Source: a virus
DNA length: 45,939 nucleotides
Strand: one strand, 5' to 3'
Virus record (IMG/VR): IMGVR_UViG_3300045135_003077
Span: 1-45,939 of that record
This document shows, piece by piece, positions 31,806 to 40,568 of the stretch. How positions within the stretch are numbered: position 1 is the stretch's first letter; every line of letters starts with the position of its first letter. The notes beneath the pieces were generated by a model. It was given only the letters and a program-made list of their open reading frames with translations, was not told where the DNA came from and made no database searches. Both the position numbers and the translations under genes were made by a program.

Positions 31806-32614
31806 AAAGTTGTTCAATAGTTGTAACCTACCCAGAAAAATATTGGCCAAATCCAGCACAGAGGTGTTTGGATTCAATCGAAGCACGTTGGCCCAAATCA
31901 TATAAAAAATTTGTGTATCCTGACAACATGGACAATCAAACTACACTCACTAATGGACAATATTTAGATCTTTATAATGAACAACCTCAGTGGGCAGAAT
32001 TCCGCAGACGAAATATTAGAAAAAGAAAACCAATAATGACTGAGGGAGATCCTGCTTACAATTATGAGTATGATGTGATAAAATTTAGTGCCAAAGTATT
32101 TGCGATGTGCGATGCGGCGGAGAAGTGTGATACAGACATGCTTTATTACTTGGACAGCGATACATTCACATTCGACGATGTTCCATCGGACTGGGTAGAA
32201 CACATCATGCCCGAAGATTGTTTCATAACAATTTTAGGAAGGCCCAAAAAATTTACAGAAACTGGTTTTCTATCATTTAACCTAAGGCATCCACATGCTA
32301 AAGAGTTTTTTACAGAGTGGAAGAAATGGTACACAGAAGACAAATATTGGGATTTGAATGGTTATACTGACTGCCATACTTTGGATGGCACAAGGAAAAT
32401 GTTTATAAACAAGTATGACGACTATAAGGAAAATGACTTGAATGATGGTAGATGGGGTGGCTTCAAAGGTGGCAAACATCCATTTGTTAATTCAGAGTTA
32501 GGAACATATATGGATCATATGAAAGGCGAAAGAAAAAACATTGGCAGATCACTTTCAAATGATGTAAAATACAACTGGGATCATCCCTACTGGAAGGATA
32601 TAAAAAATGGATAA
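31802..32614 (+). CDS. GT-A-like glycosyltransferase, paralogue family A (4 of 4)
   Basis: 270 aa. Same plan as its neighbour: SCSIVVTYPEKYWPNPAQR, DVIKFSAKVFA, LYYLDSDTFTF (DxD written DSD), ILGRPKKFTETGF and NSELGTYMDHMKGERKNIGRS. A recent tandem duplicate of 30969-31805. Confidence 0.75.
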   Translation: MKSCSIVVTYPEKYWPNPAQRCLDSIEARWPKSYKKFVYPDNMDNQTTLTNGQYLDLYNEQPQWAEFRRRNIRKRKPIMTEGDPAYNYEYDVIKFSAKVFAMCDAAEKCDTDMLYYLDSDTFTFDDVPSDWVEHIMPEDCFITILGRPKKFTETGFLSFNLRHPHAKEFFTEWKKWYTEDKYWDLNGYTDCHTLDGTRKMFINKYDDYKENDLNDGRWGGFKGGKHPFVNSELGTYMDHMKGERKNIGRSLSNDVKYNWDHPYWKDIKNG

Positions 32615-33584
32615 GACTGCGATAGTCACTGGCATGACAGGCCAAGACGGACCGTACATGGCAAAACTTTTGTTGGAAAAAGGTTACAAAGTGTATGGTA
32701 TAATGAAAAGATACTCTGCGCCAAATTATGAAAATTTAGATTATTTGGGCATCACTCAAGACATAGAATTAGTAACAGGTGACCTCACAGACGAAACTTC
32801 TATAAACACTTTGGTGAAACAAATACAGCCTGAATACTTTGTCAACATGGGTGCCCAAGGCAATGTTGGCGACAGTTGGACTATCCCAAAACAAACATTC
32901 GAAGCAAATTCCTTAGGTCCATTGAATTGTTTACAAGCAATCAAAACTTTATCACCACACACAAAATTTTATCAAGCATCAACTTCAGAAATGTTTGGCG
33001 ACGCATGTCAGATATCCGAAAAGCAAAATGAAGAAATACCATTTTGGCCTACAACACCATACAGCATTTCAAAACTTAATGCCCATTGGTTGGTATCTGT
33101 GTACCGTAAAGCATTCGGACTGTTCGCTGTATCAGGTATATTGTTCAATCACGAATCACCAATAAGAGGCAAAGGTTTTGTCACAAGAAAAATCACTGAC
33201 GGTGTTGCAAGAATAAAATTAGGATTACAAGACAAGATCATCCTTGGTAACTTAGACAGTGGTAGAGATTGGGGATACGCAGAAGACTTTATAGAAGCAA
33301 TATGGCTAATGCTGAACAATGACAAACCAAAAGACTATGTCATTGCCAGCGGACACTATCACACAATCAGAGAATTGTTAGATGTTGCATTCAAACATGT
33401 CGGAATAGATGATTGGGAAAAACACATAGGAACTAATCCAATGTTCAAACGTCCTACAGACGTAAAACGTATGTACGGTGACTCAAGCCTTGCACAAAAA
33501 GAACTTGGTTGGCAACCTAAGACATCATTCGAAGATATGATCAAGATAATGGTTGACGCAGACATCAAACGTCTACAACCATAA
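32607..33584 (+). CDS. gmd: GDP-mannose 4,6-dehydratase
   Basis: A 325-aa extended SDR. Seen: NADP-binding TGMTGQDGPYMA, QASTSEMFGD, catalytic YSISK, and FNHESPIRGKGFVTRKIT, diagnostic of Gmd. It converts GDP-D-mannose to GDP-4-keto-6-deoxy-D-mannose, the entry to fucose, colitose and perosamine. Together with the ColD-like gene it indicates a dideoxy sugar. Confidence 0.95.
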   Translation: MDKTAIVTGMTGQDGPYMAKLLLEKGYKVYGIMKRYSAPNYENLDYLGITQDIELVTGDLTDETSINTLVKQIQPEYFVNMGAQGNVGDSWTIPKQTFEANSLGPLNCLQAIKTLSPHTKFYQASTSEMFGDACQISEKQNEEIPFWPTTPYSISKLNAHWLVSVYRKAFGLFAVSGILFNHESPIRGKGFVTRKITDGVARIKLGLQDKIILGNLDSGRDWGYAEDFIEAIWLMLNNDKPKDYVIASGHYHTIRELLDVAFKHVGIDDWEKHIGTNPMFKRPTDVKRMYGDSSLAQKELGWQPKTSFEDMIKIMVDADIKRLQP

Positions 33585-34567
33585 TGAACGTAGAAATATT
33601 TCGTAACACAGTAAAAAGAAGAGGCAAGGGTGCCTCGTTCGAAATGATCAAAGCATGGGCAGAAGGCATCAAAGCCGCCGGAGACAATGCGATATGGATC
33701 GAAGGTGACGGTGATCCGGAACGATGGACCGGCAATCCCAAGAACAAAGTTGCAGTGCATTTTGGTTATGGACCAGACAGTGCAGGTGACTTTCTCAAAG
33801 GCAACAGAAGAAAAATAAGACAATATCATGAAGCCAACGGTGGGGTATGCATATCATTTGATGGTGGCATATGGACCTCATTAGGCAACAGAGCCACACA
33901 ATGGGAGAAGCATTACTATCGTTGTGGATTGTGGTCTCCTATGCGAGATGGAAACTTTCTAAACAAAAACTCTCCGGGCGATCGGTGGCAAAAGATAGAA
34001 TCCAAACTTGACATCAAGAGTCAGCCATGGCGCAAAGATGGCAGACACATTTTATTGTGTACACAACCAAAAGACAACTGGAGCATGTCAAGGACACAAA
34101 CTGATCCTTATGTTTGGGTCGAAGATGTAATTCAAAAAATCAAACGTGTTACTGATCGACCAATCAAACTTAGACCACATCCAAATCATGCAATCAAATG
34201 TGCAGAGGATATGGCAAAGAAACATCCTGACGTAGAAGTTACAAGTGTCGAAAAGGGTGGAGGCCCAACTGCTGAATATAGATTTACCTTCCTTGAAGAA
34301 TTGAAAGACTGTTGGTGCGTGGTTACTCACAACTCAACAGCGGCAGTAGATGCCGCAACATACGGTGTGCCTGTTGTGATGACTTCCGATCTATGTTTGG
34401 CATGGGACGTCGGCACAAACGATTTTTCAAAGATAGAAAATCCACCAATGCCTGATAGAACACAATGGTTGAATGATTTAGGATACGCCTCATGGAACAT
34501 CGACGAAGTTAAGTCTGGTGCTGTATGGAAAAGATTCAAACCACACATTGAACAAATGATAAAATGA
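33584..34567 (+). CDS. GT-B-like transferase, paralogue family B (3 of 4)
   Basis: The longest copy, 327 aa. Seen: RPIKLRPHPNHA, CWCVVTHNSTAAVDAATYGVPVVM and the signature PDRTQWLNDLGYASWNIDEVKSG. The RPHP motif is common in KpsC-like and related polysaccharide transferases. N-terminal half unlike the others (AIWIEGDGDPERW). Follows Gmd by one-base overlap. Confidence 0.65.
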   Translation: MNVEIFRNTVKRRGKGASFEMIKAWAEGIKAAGDNAIWIEGDGDPERWTGNPKNKVAVHFGYGPDSAGDFLKGNRRKIRQYHEANGGVCISFDGGIWTSLGNRATQWEKHYYRCGLWSPMRDGNFLNKNSPGDRWQKIESKLDIKSQPWRKDGRHILLCTQPKDNWSMSRTQTDPYVWVEDVIQKIKRVTDRPIKLRPHPNHAIKCAEDMAKKHPDVEVTSVEKGGGPTAEYRFTFLEELKDCWCVVTHNSTAAVDAATYGVPVVMTSDLCLAWDVGTNDFSKIENPPMPDRTQWLNDLGYASWNIDEVKSGAVWKRFKPHIEQMIK

Positions 34568-35196
34568 AGGCTGTCGTAGTATATCTACCTTCTGTACCAC
34601 ACACTGTCAAAGCCAGTAAAACTGCCATAGATTCTGCAAAAAAATATGGGTTGGATGTTGAACTTTTCAAAGGATACACACCTTCGGAAGCAGACAGTTA
34701 CATCGCAAAGGAAAAACTTAAACCATATCTACCAGGACCAAAATTGTTTGCAATAAAATGGAAACGTGGCGGAGTGAGAGGTTGCATGGTGTCACATCTA
34801 AATGTTTGGAAACACTGTGTGGAATTGAATGAGCCACTGCTGGTATTGGAACATGACTCAGAGGTTGTGTCAAAGTCATATGAAATAGATTTCAAAGATG
34901 TGTTGCACTTAGATGCTCACAGGTTTGTAGATCCGGATCCGGATGTAAATGCAAAACCAACTATCGAAAAGTTCGAACACTATCGCAAGGGTGAACAACA
35001 ATTGAAGGGCACCTATGGTTATGTTGTAAAACCGCATGCGGCTAAAAAACTGATAGACGGTGCATATTCAGATGGTTTGACAGCGTCAGACATGTTCGTG
35101 AAAGACAAATATGTGTCCATAGAAGTTGTTCGTCCAAGGGCAGTTAGAGTGACAAGCCAAGAGTCATTAACAGTAGACAGATCATTCAATATATAA
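34564..35196 (+). CDS. GT25-like glycosyltransferase
   Basis: 210 aa. Seen: GGVRGCMVSHLNVWKHC and PLLVLEHDSEV, the conserved core of GT25 LPS-type galactosyltransferases, and a YGYVVKPHAAKKLID segment near the C-terminus. Its last codons carry the 17-base promoter block shared with the gene at 40552-40959. Confidence 0.85.
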   Translation: MKAVVVYLPSVPHTVKASKTAIDSAKKYGLDVELFKGYTPSEADSYIAKEKLKPYLPGPKLFAIKWKRGGVRGCMVSHLNVWKHCVELNEPLLVLEHDSEVVSKSYEIDFKDVLHLDAHRFVDPDPDVNAKPTIEKFEHYRKGEQQLKGTYGYVVKPHAAKKLIDGAYSDGLTASDMFVKDKYVSIEVVRPRAVRVTSQESLTVDRSFNI

Positions 35197-35202
35197 TATA
35201 AT
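35174..35202 (+). promoter_or_regulatory. Promoter inside the end of the GT25 gene (leaderless target)
   Basis: TAGACA (35174-35179), 17 bases, TATAAT (35197-35202). The -10 ends 6 bases before the ATG at 35209. The -35 is the end of a 17-base block (35163-35179) identical to 40926-40942. Confidence 0.78.
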
Positions 35203-35208
35203 AGACAC

Positions 35209-35934
35209 ATGGATATTACACTCACAGGATCACACGGATTTGTCGGCACACATTTAAGAAAACATCTGGAAGCACATGGTCACAACATTGATTGCTGGGA
35301 CGTCAGGGTGCAAAAGAACATTGCCGACTTCAAGATCAAACCCTACACAAAATTAGTCATACATTTGGCCGCACTGGCGGGCATCAGAGAATCATTCGAA
35401 AAGGCAGATGATTTTTGGAAGACAAATGTTGTGTACACAAAAAACATTTTTGATCAGTGTGTTCAAAACGATACAAGAATAATTTACGCATCATCGTCAG
35501 CTTGTCTGAGATGGTTTGGTAATCCATATTCTATATCGAAATATGTGAATGAGTTTACTGCACCTGCCAACTCGGTTGGACTAAGATTTTCAACAGTTTG
35601 GGGAGAAGGTGCTAGGGGTGATATGCTTGTGCCACAAATTCAAAACAAAACAATCAAGTATGCAACCACTCATAAAAGAGATCTTATACACGTTTCAGAT
35701 GTAGTATCTGCCATACAAACTATAATGGATCATCCGCAGGAATCAGGTGTGTTTGAAGTTGGTGTAGGCAAAACTGTAAATGTAGACGAACTGGTTGCTT
35801 ACAATGGCCTTGATGTGCCAATTACTGATGGGTTCGATTACGAATCAAAAGAAAATTTACTTCCGTCACACAGATTAAGATCGTTGGGTTGGGAACCAAA
35901 AAGATTTATCATGGACGAGAAGTTATGCAATTAG
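35209..35934 (+). CDS. NAD(P)-dependent SDR epimerase/reductase
   Basis: A 241-aa extended SDR. Seen: TGSHGFVGTHL, VIHLAALAG, YASSSA and NPYSISKYV (Tyr-x3-Lys). It is short for the family. Located after Gmd and ColD, it could be the ColC-like step (C5 epimerisation/C4 reduction) or act on another nucleotide sugar. No ribosome-binding site; preceded by a leaderless-type promoter. Confidence 0.82.
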   Translation: MDITLTGSHGFVGTHLRKHLEAHGHNIDCWDVRVQKNIADFKIKPYTKLVIHLAALAGIRESFEKADDFWKTNVVYTKNIFDQCVQNDTRIIYASSSACLRWFGNPYSISKYVNEFTAPANSVGLRFSTVWGEGARGDMLVPQIQNKTIKYATTHKRDLIHVSDVVSAIQTIMDHPQESGVFEVGVGKTVNVDELVAYNGLDVPITDGFDYESKENLLPSHRLRSLGWEPKRFIMDEKLCN

Positions 35935-36557
35935 TAGACGGCTTTTACATACCAGACGGTGATTTGCCTAAACACCACAACGCAGAATCTGTAATCAAAC
36001 ACGACAAAATTCTAAATGCAAAAGTCTTAGAATACACCAAACACAGAAGGCACATGGTCGATGTGGGAGGCAATGTGGGCCGATGGAGTGTTGACTTCGC
36101 AAAAGATTTTGAAACTGTGTCAGCATTCGAACCTGCACCATATCATATAGAATGTTTTGAAAAAAATTGTGAACAATACCCAAACATAAAATTATATCCA
36201 TATGGACTGAGTAACACAAACAAAAAAGGAAATTTGGAAGTTGCAGTTGCTGAACACTTGGGATCAACAAGAGTTATTCCATCCAGCGATGGCAACATCG
36301 AACTTAAAACTTTAGACGAACACAATTTTACTGATGTCGATGTTTTAAAAGTAGATGTCGAAGGATTAGAAATCGATGTACTGCAAGGTGCCCAACAAAC
36401 GATAAGAAGATGTAAACCAATCATTGTCATAGAAAGATGTGTTTTCAACAGTGAAAGGTTTGGATTGGACAAAATGGCAAGCCATAATGAATTAGATAAA
36501 CAAGGTTATAAAAGACTGTTCAAAATAACCAGAGACTGCATATATGGACCGAAATGA
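35925..36557 (+). CDS. FkbM family methyltransferase
   Basis: 210 aa from Met 35925, overlapping the SDR gene by 10 bases. Seen: MVDVGGNVGRWS (motif I), AFEPAP, and LKVDVEGLEIDVL, the FkbM signature. A distant paralogue of 23497-24165. Likely methylates a sugar hydroxyl in the same pathway. Confidence 0.85.
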   Translation: MQLVDGFYIPDGDLPKHHNAESVIKHDKILNAKVLEYTKHRRHMVDVGGNVGRWSVDFAKDFETVSAFEPAPYHIECFEKNCEQYPNIKLYPYGLSNTNKKGNLEVAVAEHLGSTRVIPSSDGNIELKTLDEHNFTDVDVLKVDVEGLEIDVLQGAQQTIRRCKPIIVIERCVFNSERFGLDKMASHNELDKQGYKRLFKITRDCIYGPK

Positions 36558-36898
36558 AATCATTCAGTAAAGTAGACACACAAATTTTCCTCATAGAAAA
36601 TGATCAACAAGATACTTCACAAACTTATGATCAAGACGAATACGACAAAATTATTCCTGTGCAGTTTGTGAGAGATTACTATGATTACAACAAGCCACAC
36701 GGACAAATAAAACAAAACACTGAAACAACATGGCGTTTGATCACTTGTATGTTTGGTGTGATAATCTGCAAATTAGGCGATCATGAAATAGAAATTTCCC
36801 GTGAAAATAAAAAACAGTTGATGATTGGTCCTGCAATCAAATTCGAATACTACAACAAGAGTGGAAAATCAGTGTGCCACGTGAGATCCAGTGCATGA
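36554..36898 (+). CDS. Cupin-like protein, possibly degenerate sugar 3,4-ketoisomerase (FdtA/WxcM-like)
   Basis: 114 aa. The IPVQFVRDYYDYNKPHG segment and following beta-strands (FGVIICKLGDHEIEI; IGPAIKFEYYN) resemble FdtA-type cupins (I.R.YYIYD.P....H.H). The HxH typical of the active enzymes is not seen here, so it could be inactive or a different cupin. Tied to its neighbours by 4-base overlaps. Confidence 0.42.
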   Translation: MKSFSKVDTQIFLIENDQQDTSQTYDQDEYDKIIPVQFVRDYYDYNKPHGQIKQNTETTWRLITCMFGVIICKLGDHEIEISRENKKQLMIGPAIKFEYYNKSGKSVCHVRSSA

Positions 36899-37527
36899 CA
36901 AGATTGGTTGTTTTCGGCGACAGTTGGCCTTACGGTGTAGAACTAAAACAAGGTGAAAAAACTTTTGGCGAACTTCTACATGAAAAATTAGGCACAGAAG
37001 AATTCATAAATTTTTCACAAGAAGGAACATCAATCGATCATTTGGTTGTGCAACTTAAAAACTACATGTTACAAGCAAAATCAGTAACAGATATTGCTGT
37101 GTTTTTTATAACAAATCCAATAAGGTACATGATTAACGAGGATGGAAATTGGAACACCATTAGACCAACTGGAGACAAAGGACCAAAAACAAAATTTTAC
37201 TATGAACATTTACAATCAGATGTGCTTGACCATCATAGGGCAAACACTTGTATTCTATCATTACAGACAATGTGCAAAAGCAGTGATACAATCGTCAAAG
37301 ACATATATCTCGAAGGTTGGACAAATATAGATTGGAACTATCCAGGTATCGATAAAGAAAAGTTTGTACCAAAAACTGCACTGCAAATGTTTGAAGCAAA
37401 AATGAATCGACACACTAACGAACTTGTTAAAAACCAAAACAATCCATTCATATATCCTAACAAGTATCATCCAAATCAGAAAGGACATCAACTGATAGCA
37501 GATGAGTTGTATGAATTTATAAAATGA
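36895..37527 (+). CDS. SGNH/GDSL-like hydrolase
   Basis: 210 aa from ATG 36895 (ATGA overlap with the upstream gene). Seen: VVFGDSWPYG block I with nucleophile Ser, and YHPNQKGHQLIAD, a block V with the catalytic Asp/His-type spacing. No signal peptide. Probable O-acyl transfer or removal on glycan. The other SGNH gene is at 10314. Confidence 0.78.
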   Translation: MTRLVVFGDSWPYGVELKQGEKTFGELLHEKLGTEEFINFSQEGTSIDHLVVQLKNYMLQAKSVTDIAVFFITNPIRYMINEDGNWNTIRPTGDKGPKTKFYYEHLQSDVLDHHRANTCILSLQTMCKSSDTIVKDIYLEGWTNIDWNYPGIDKEKFVPKTALQMFEAKMNRHTNELVKNQNNPFIYPNKYHPNQKGHQLIADELYEFIK

Positions 37528-38378
37528 AAATAGCAATCTTTCCAGACACCTGTGCCCAAGCAGGCAAGCCAGTGATGAAAGCGTTTATTAAATCATTACA
37601 TGGAGAAGATGTTGTGATTTGTAATAACAAGGACAGGCCCGATGCTGATGTGGTTGTGATGTGGTCAGTGCTGTTGAATATATACGGCCGTGAACCAATC
37701 TACAATCACTACAAAAATAAACCAAACACAAAATTATTAATTTTAGAAGTTGGCGGACTGATGAGGAATCATTCATGGCGGGTCGGAATAAATGGCATAA
37801 ATGCTGAGGCCGATTTTGCAAATCAAGACGTGGACGATAAAAGATTGCAAAAATTAGGACTGAGTTTGAAACCATGGACAAAAGGTGAACACATCATTGT
37901 CACTACACAAAACAGTAACAGTGCCGCATGGCCAAACATCAAACCAGAAGATTGGTGCAAAAAGATATTACAATGGTTAAGAGAACATACAGATAGGAAA
38001 ATTTATCTGCGTCCGCATCCAAGGCACATGGTTAATTTAGGTATGATAACAAAACAATTTAATAATGTAGAAGTAAGTCATCCAAAAAGCACAGGCAACA
38101 AAGACGAAGTGGATTTCAAAGCACTTTTGAATAATGCCCATGCAGTAGTGAACTACAATTCTAATCCAGCAATTGAATCTGTAATGGCTGGTATACCGGT
38201 GTTTGTCGACCAGTCATCTTTGTGTTTTGAAGTGGGCAACAAGATATATGAAAAAAACGTGGAAAATCCTGATACACCAGACAGACAACATTGGTTACAG
38301 AAGATAAGTTATTGTGAATGGTTTGTTGATGAAATAGAACAAGGCATGCCATGGAAAAGGTTAAAAGAAAAATTATGA
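37524..38378 (+). CDS. GT-B-like transferase, paralogue family B (4 of 4)
   Basis: 284 aa. Seen: KIYLRPHPRHM, AHAVVNYNSNPAIESVMAG followed by IPVFVDQ, and the signature PDRQHWLQKISYCEWFVDEI. It starts with a Rossmann-like MKIAIFPDTCAQAG. ATG overlaps the preceding TGA. Confidence 0.65.
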   Translation: MKIAIFPDTCAQAGKPVMKAFIKSLHGEDVVICNNKDRPDADVVVMWSVLLNIYGREPIYNHYKNKPNTKLLILEVGGLMRNHSWRVGINGINAEADFANQDVDDKRLQKLGLSLKPWTKGEHIIVTTQNSNSAAWPNIKPEDWCKKILQWLREHTDRKIYLRPHPRHMVNLGMITKQFNNVEVSHPKSTGNKDEVDFKALLNNAHAVVNYNSNPAIESVMAGIPVFVDQSSLCFEVGNKIYEKNVENPDTPDRQHWLQKISYCEWFVDEIEQGMPWKRLKEKL

Positions 38379-39127
38379 GATCTGTAGTATCAGTATGCAC
38401 AGGAGACAAATATCCAAACAGTTATGTTGAAACACTTTACAACATGGTGTCAAGACATACAGAGAATTTCACTTTCTACTGCATCACAGATAAAAAACGA
38501 GGTCTCAAATCTCCCATACAAGAAGTTGTGGTTGAGAAAAAATTCCACACATGGTGGAACAAAGTCCATATGTTCAACAAGGACATGCCGTTCAAAGGCA
38601 CAGTGCTTTATTTAGATTTGGACGTTGTAATATTTAGAAACATCAACAAATTATGGACTTTCATGCCCAACGACTTTTGCATCATTCAAGATTTCAATAG
38701 ATGTAGAATACCAAACTATTCTGTAAAAAATTCTTCTGTGATGAAATTTCCTCACGGCAAACATCACGACATGTATGAAAAATTTTGTAAAGAAGAATCG
38801 GATATTATGAGGAAGTACAGAGGAGATCAAGATTATGTCACACGTGAGAGACAAAAAGCAGTACTTTGGCCAAGGGAGTGGATCATGAGTTACAAATGGG
38901 AAATAGGATTGGAACCAGGAGAGAAGAGAAGATTCAGCAGTGATAAATTTGTCAAAAACAAGTATCGCACAGAAGAGAGAACAAAGATGAAAAATGGTAG
39001 AAGCATCAAGAAAACATATTTTGTAAAAGATGGATTACCAGATGAATGTTCTATTGCTGTGTTCCATGGCAAACCCGATCCTGGCGATATTCAGAAAGAT
39101 CCATTAATCATAAACCACTGGAGATAA
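38375..39127 (+). CDS. Glycosyltransferase (GT-A, GT8-like)
   Basis: 250 aa from ATG 38375 (ATGA overlap). Seen: SVVSVCTGDKYPNSYVETLY at the start, DxD in LYLDLDVVIFRN, QDYVTRER and a final HGKPDPGDIQKDPLIINHW, like the C-terminal HGxPKP element of related transferases. Not part of paralogue family A. Last gene of the glycan island. Confidence 0.78.
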   Translation: MRSVVSVCTGDKYPNSYVETLYNMVSRHTENFTFYCITDKKRGLKSPIQEVVVEKKFHTWWNKVHMFNKDMPFKGTVLYLDLDVVIFRNINKLWTFMPNDFCIIQDFNRCRIPNYSVKNSSVMKFPHGKHHDMYEKFCKEESDIMRKYRGDQDYVTRERQKAVLWPREWIMSYKWEIGLEPGEKRRFSSDKFVKNKYRTEERTKMKNGRSIKKTYFVKDGLPDECSIAVFHGKPDPGDIQKDPLIINHWR

Positions 39128-39135
39128 TTAACAGC

Positions 39136-39636
39136 ATGAAACTATTCGATTTCAATTCATATGTTGGTAAAAACGTGCCATCGGGAGAAGTGTACAAAGA
39201 AACCGAACAAGGCAGTTACGAAAACGTAAACTTAGATCAATACATAGAAGACAAATATGTAATACTGGTCGGAATCCCAGGAGCATTTACTCCATTGTGT
39301 ACAAATAAACACCTTCCAGGATTTGCTGAAAAAGAAAAAGAACTACGTGAAAAAGGCATAGATGAAATAATTTGTATGAGTGTTAATGATCCACATGTGA
39401 TGATGGCTTTCGCTGATTACATAAATTCAGATGGTGCAAACATCACGATGGTCGCAGATCCATTGGGCGAAGTGTCAGAGCAATTAAAATTGTTGACAGA
39501 CATGGGAGTCTATGGACAAAGATGCAAAAGATTTGCCGCTATCATTAACAACGGAAAAATTGTGAAAATGTTTGTTGATGAAAAGGGGTTAGATCAGTCA
39601 TCGGCAGAAAACTGCTTGAAGTTTATAAGCAACTAA
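39136..39636 (+). CDS. Peroxiredoxin (Prx5-like)
   Basis: A 166-aa thiol peroxidase. Seen: IPGAFTPLCT with peroxidatic Cys55, and VNDPHVMMAFADY, as in Prx5/AhpE-type proteins, and a GQRCKRFAAII stretch with a second Cys. It reduces hydrogen and alkyl peroxides. It may protect the infected cell, with rubrerythrin. ATG 39136 chosen; it fits the family's N-terminus. Confidence 0.9.
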   Translation: MKLFDFNSYVGKNVPSGEVYKETEQGSYENVNLDQYIEDKYVILVGIPGAFTPLCTNKHLPGFAEKEKELREKGIDEIICMSVNDPHVMMAFADYINSDGANITMVADPLGEVSEQLKLLTDMGVYGQRCKRFAAIINNGKIVKMFVDEKGLDQSSAENCLKFISN

Positions 39637-39847
39637 TATTGACTACATTTCCATCAAATTCAATTTTGGCACCTTTGGCGTTCCAAATGTTATTGTAATA
39701 ATTGTCAACATATTGGACATAATTTTCATCCCAATCATCTGGAATTTGCAATGAATAGGATTTTTTGCCTGCTATTGATGATTCTATATAGGAAACAAAG
39801 TCTACGTTGTTTAATAGTTTTTGTTTTTTCTCGTACACTAAAGTCAT
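39623..39847 (-). CDS. Small hypothetical protein, minus strand, 74 aa
   Basis: It overlaps the peroxiredoxin 3' end by 14 bases. The protein is acidic with an aromatic centre (WDENYVQYVDNYYNNIW). It fills an otherwise empty stretch and starts divergently from 39888. No family is recognised. Plausible but unproven. Confidence 0.5.
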   Translation of the reverse strand: MTLVYEKKQKLLNNVDFVSYIESSIAGKKSYSLQIPDDWDENYVQYVDNYYNNIWNAKGAKIEFDGNVVNISCL

Positions 39848-39887
39848 ATTTATCTCTAAATTTGTTCAATAAGTGTAAATTATAATA

Positions 39888-40568
39888 ATGGCAGTGTCAA
39901 CATACAAAGGCGAGGAAATAATTGCAAACCTCATAATAAAGGGTGGTAAAAAGTATGAAGAAAGAGTATGGATGCCACGCACTGTATTCAATGACCCTGC
40001 AGGCAAGGATGCATACATCATAGGCAATGGCAAATCAAGACAAGGCTTTGATCTCACAAAATTGCCTGCTGACACATATGGGTGTAATGCACTGTACAGA
40101 GATTTTGCTCCCAACTTTTTGGTTGCAGTGGACAGATTCATGTACAAGGAAATAATAGATTCAGGCTATGCTGAAAATAATATTGTGTATACTAATCATA
40201 ACTGCATGACCAAATTTGGAGGTAAGAGTCATTTGATACCTGCCAATCCACACAGGGGTACTGGACCATCAGCGGCACATATTGCTATCCATGATGGCCA
40301 TACAAAATTATACCTGTTGGGATTTGATTGTGGAGTGGACAGTGCTAACAACAATGTGTACGTAGACACAGTGAATTACAACAACAGCAACACAATGGTG
40401 CATGTCACAGTTTGGGACATCCAAATGGCAAAACTGATGAATTCATATCCCAGTGTTGAATTCGTGTATGTAGAAGGACATCAATCAGATGCAATTAAAA
40501 AACAATCCAATTACCATTATATCAATTACAGTGGTCTAAGCAAAATCATCGATGGCGAAAAAACTTAA
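39888..40568 (+). CDS. Conserved hypothetical (DUF115/MptE-like Rossmann fold)
   Basis: 226 aa. Seen: DAYIIGNGKSRQGFDLTKL, TYGCNALYRDFAPNFLVAVD and LYLLGFDCGVD, an alternating strand pattern with an N-terminal glycine loop as in DUF115/MptE-like proteins found near sugar modification genes. Similar proteins occur in marine phages to my recollection. Function unknown. Confidence 0.6.
   Translation: MAVSTYKGEEIIANLIIKGGKKYEERVWMPRTVFNDPAGKDAYIIGNGKSRQGFDLTKLPADTYGCNALYRDFAPNFLVAVDRFMYKEIIDSGYAENNIVYTNHNCMTKFGGKSHLIPANPHRGTGPSAAHIAIHDGHTKLYLLGFDCGVDSANNNVYVDTVNYNNSNTMVHVTVWDIQMAKLMNSYPSVEFVYVEGHQSDAIKKQSNYHYINYSGLSKIIDGEKT

Noticed and set aside
39878-39890. TATAAT just before the ATG at 39888 as a leaderless promoter
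   Set aside because: The hexamer ends only a base or so before the ATG, so transcription would start inside the gene; the -35 candidate is also poor.
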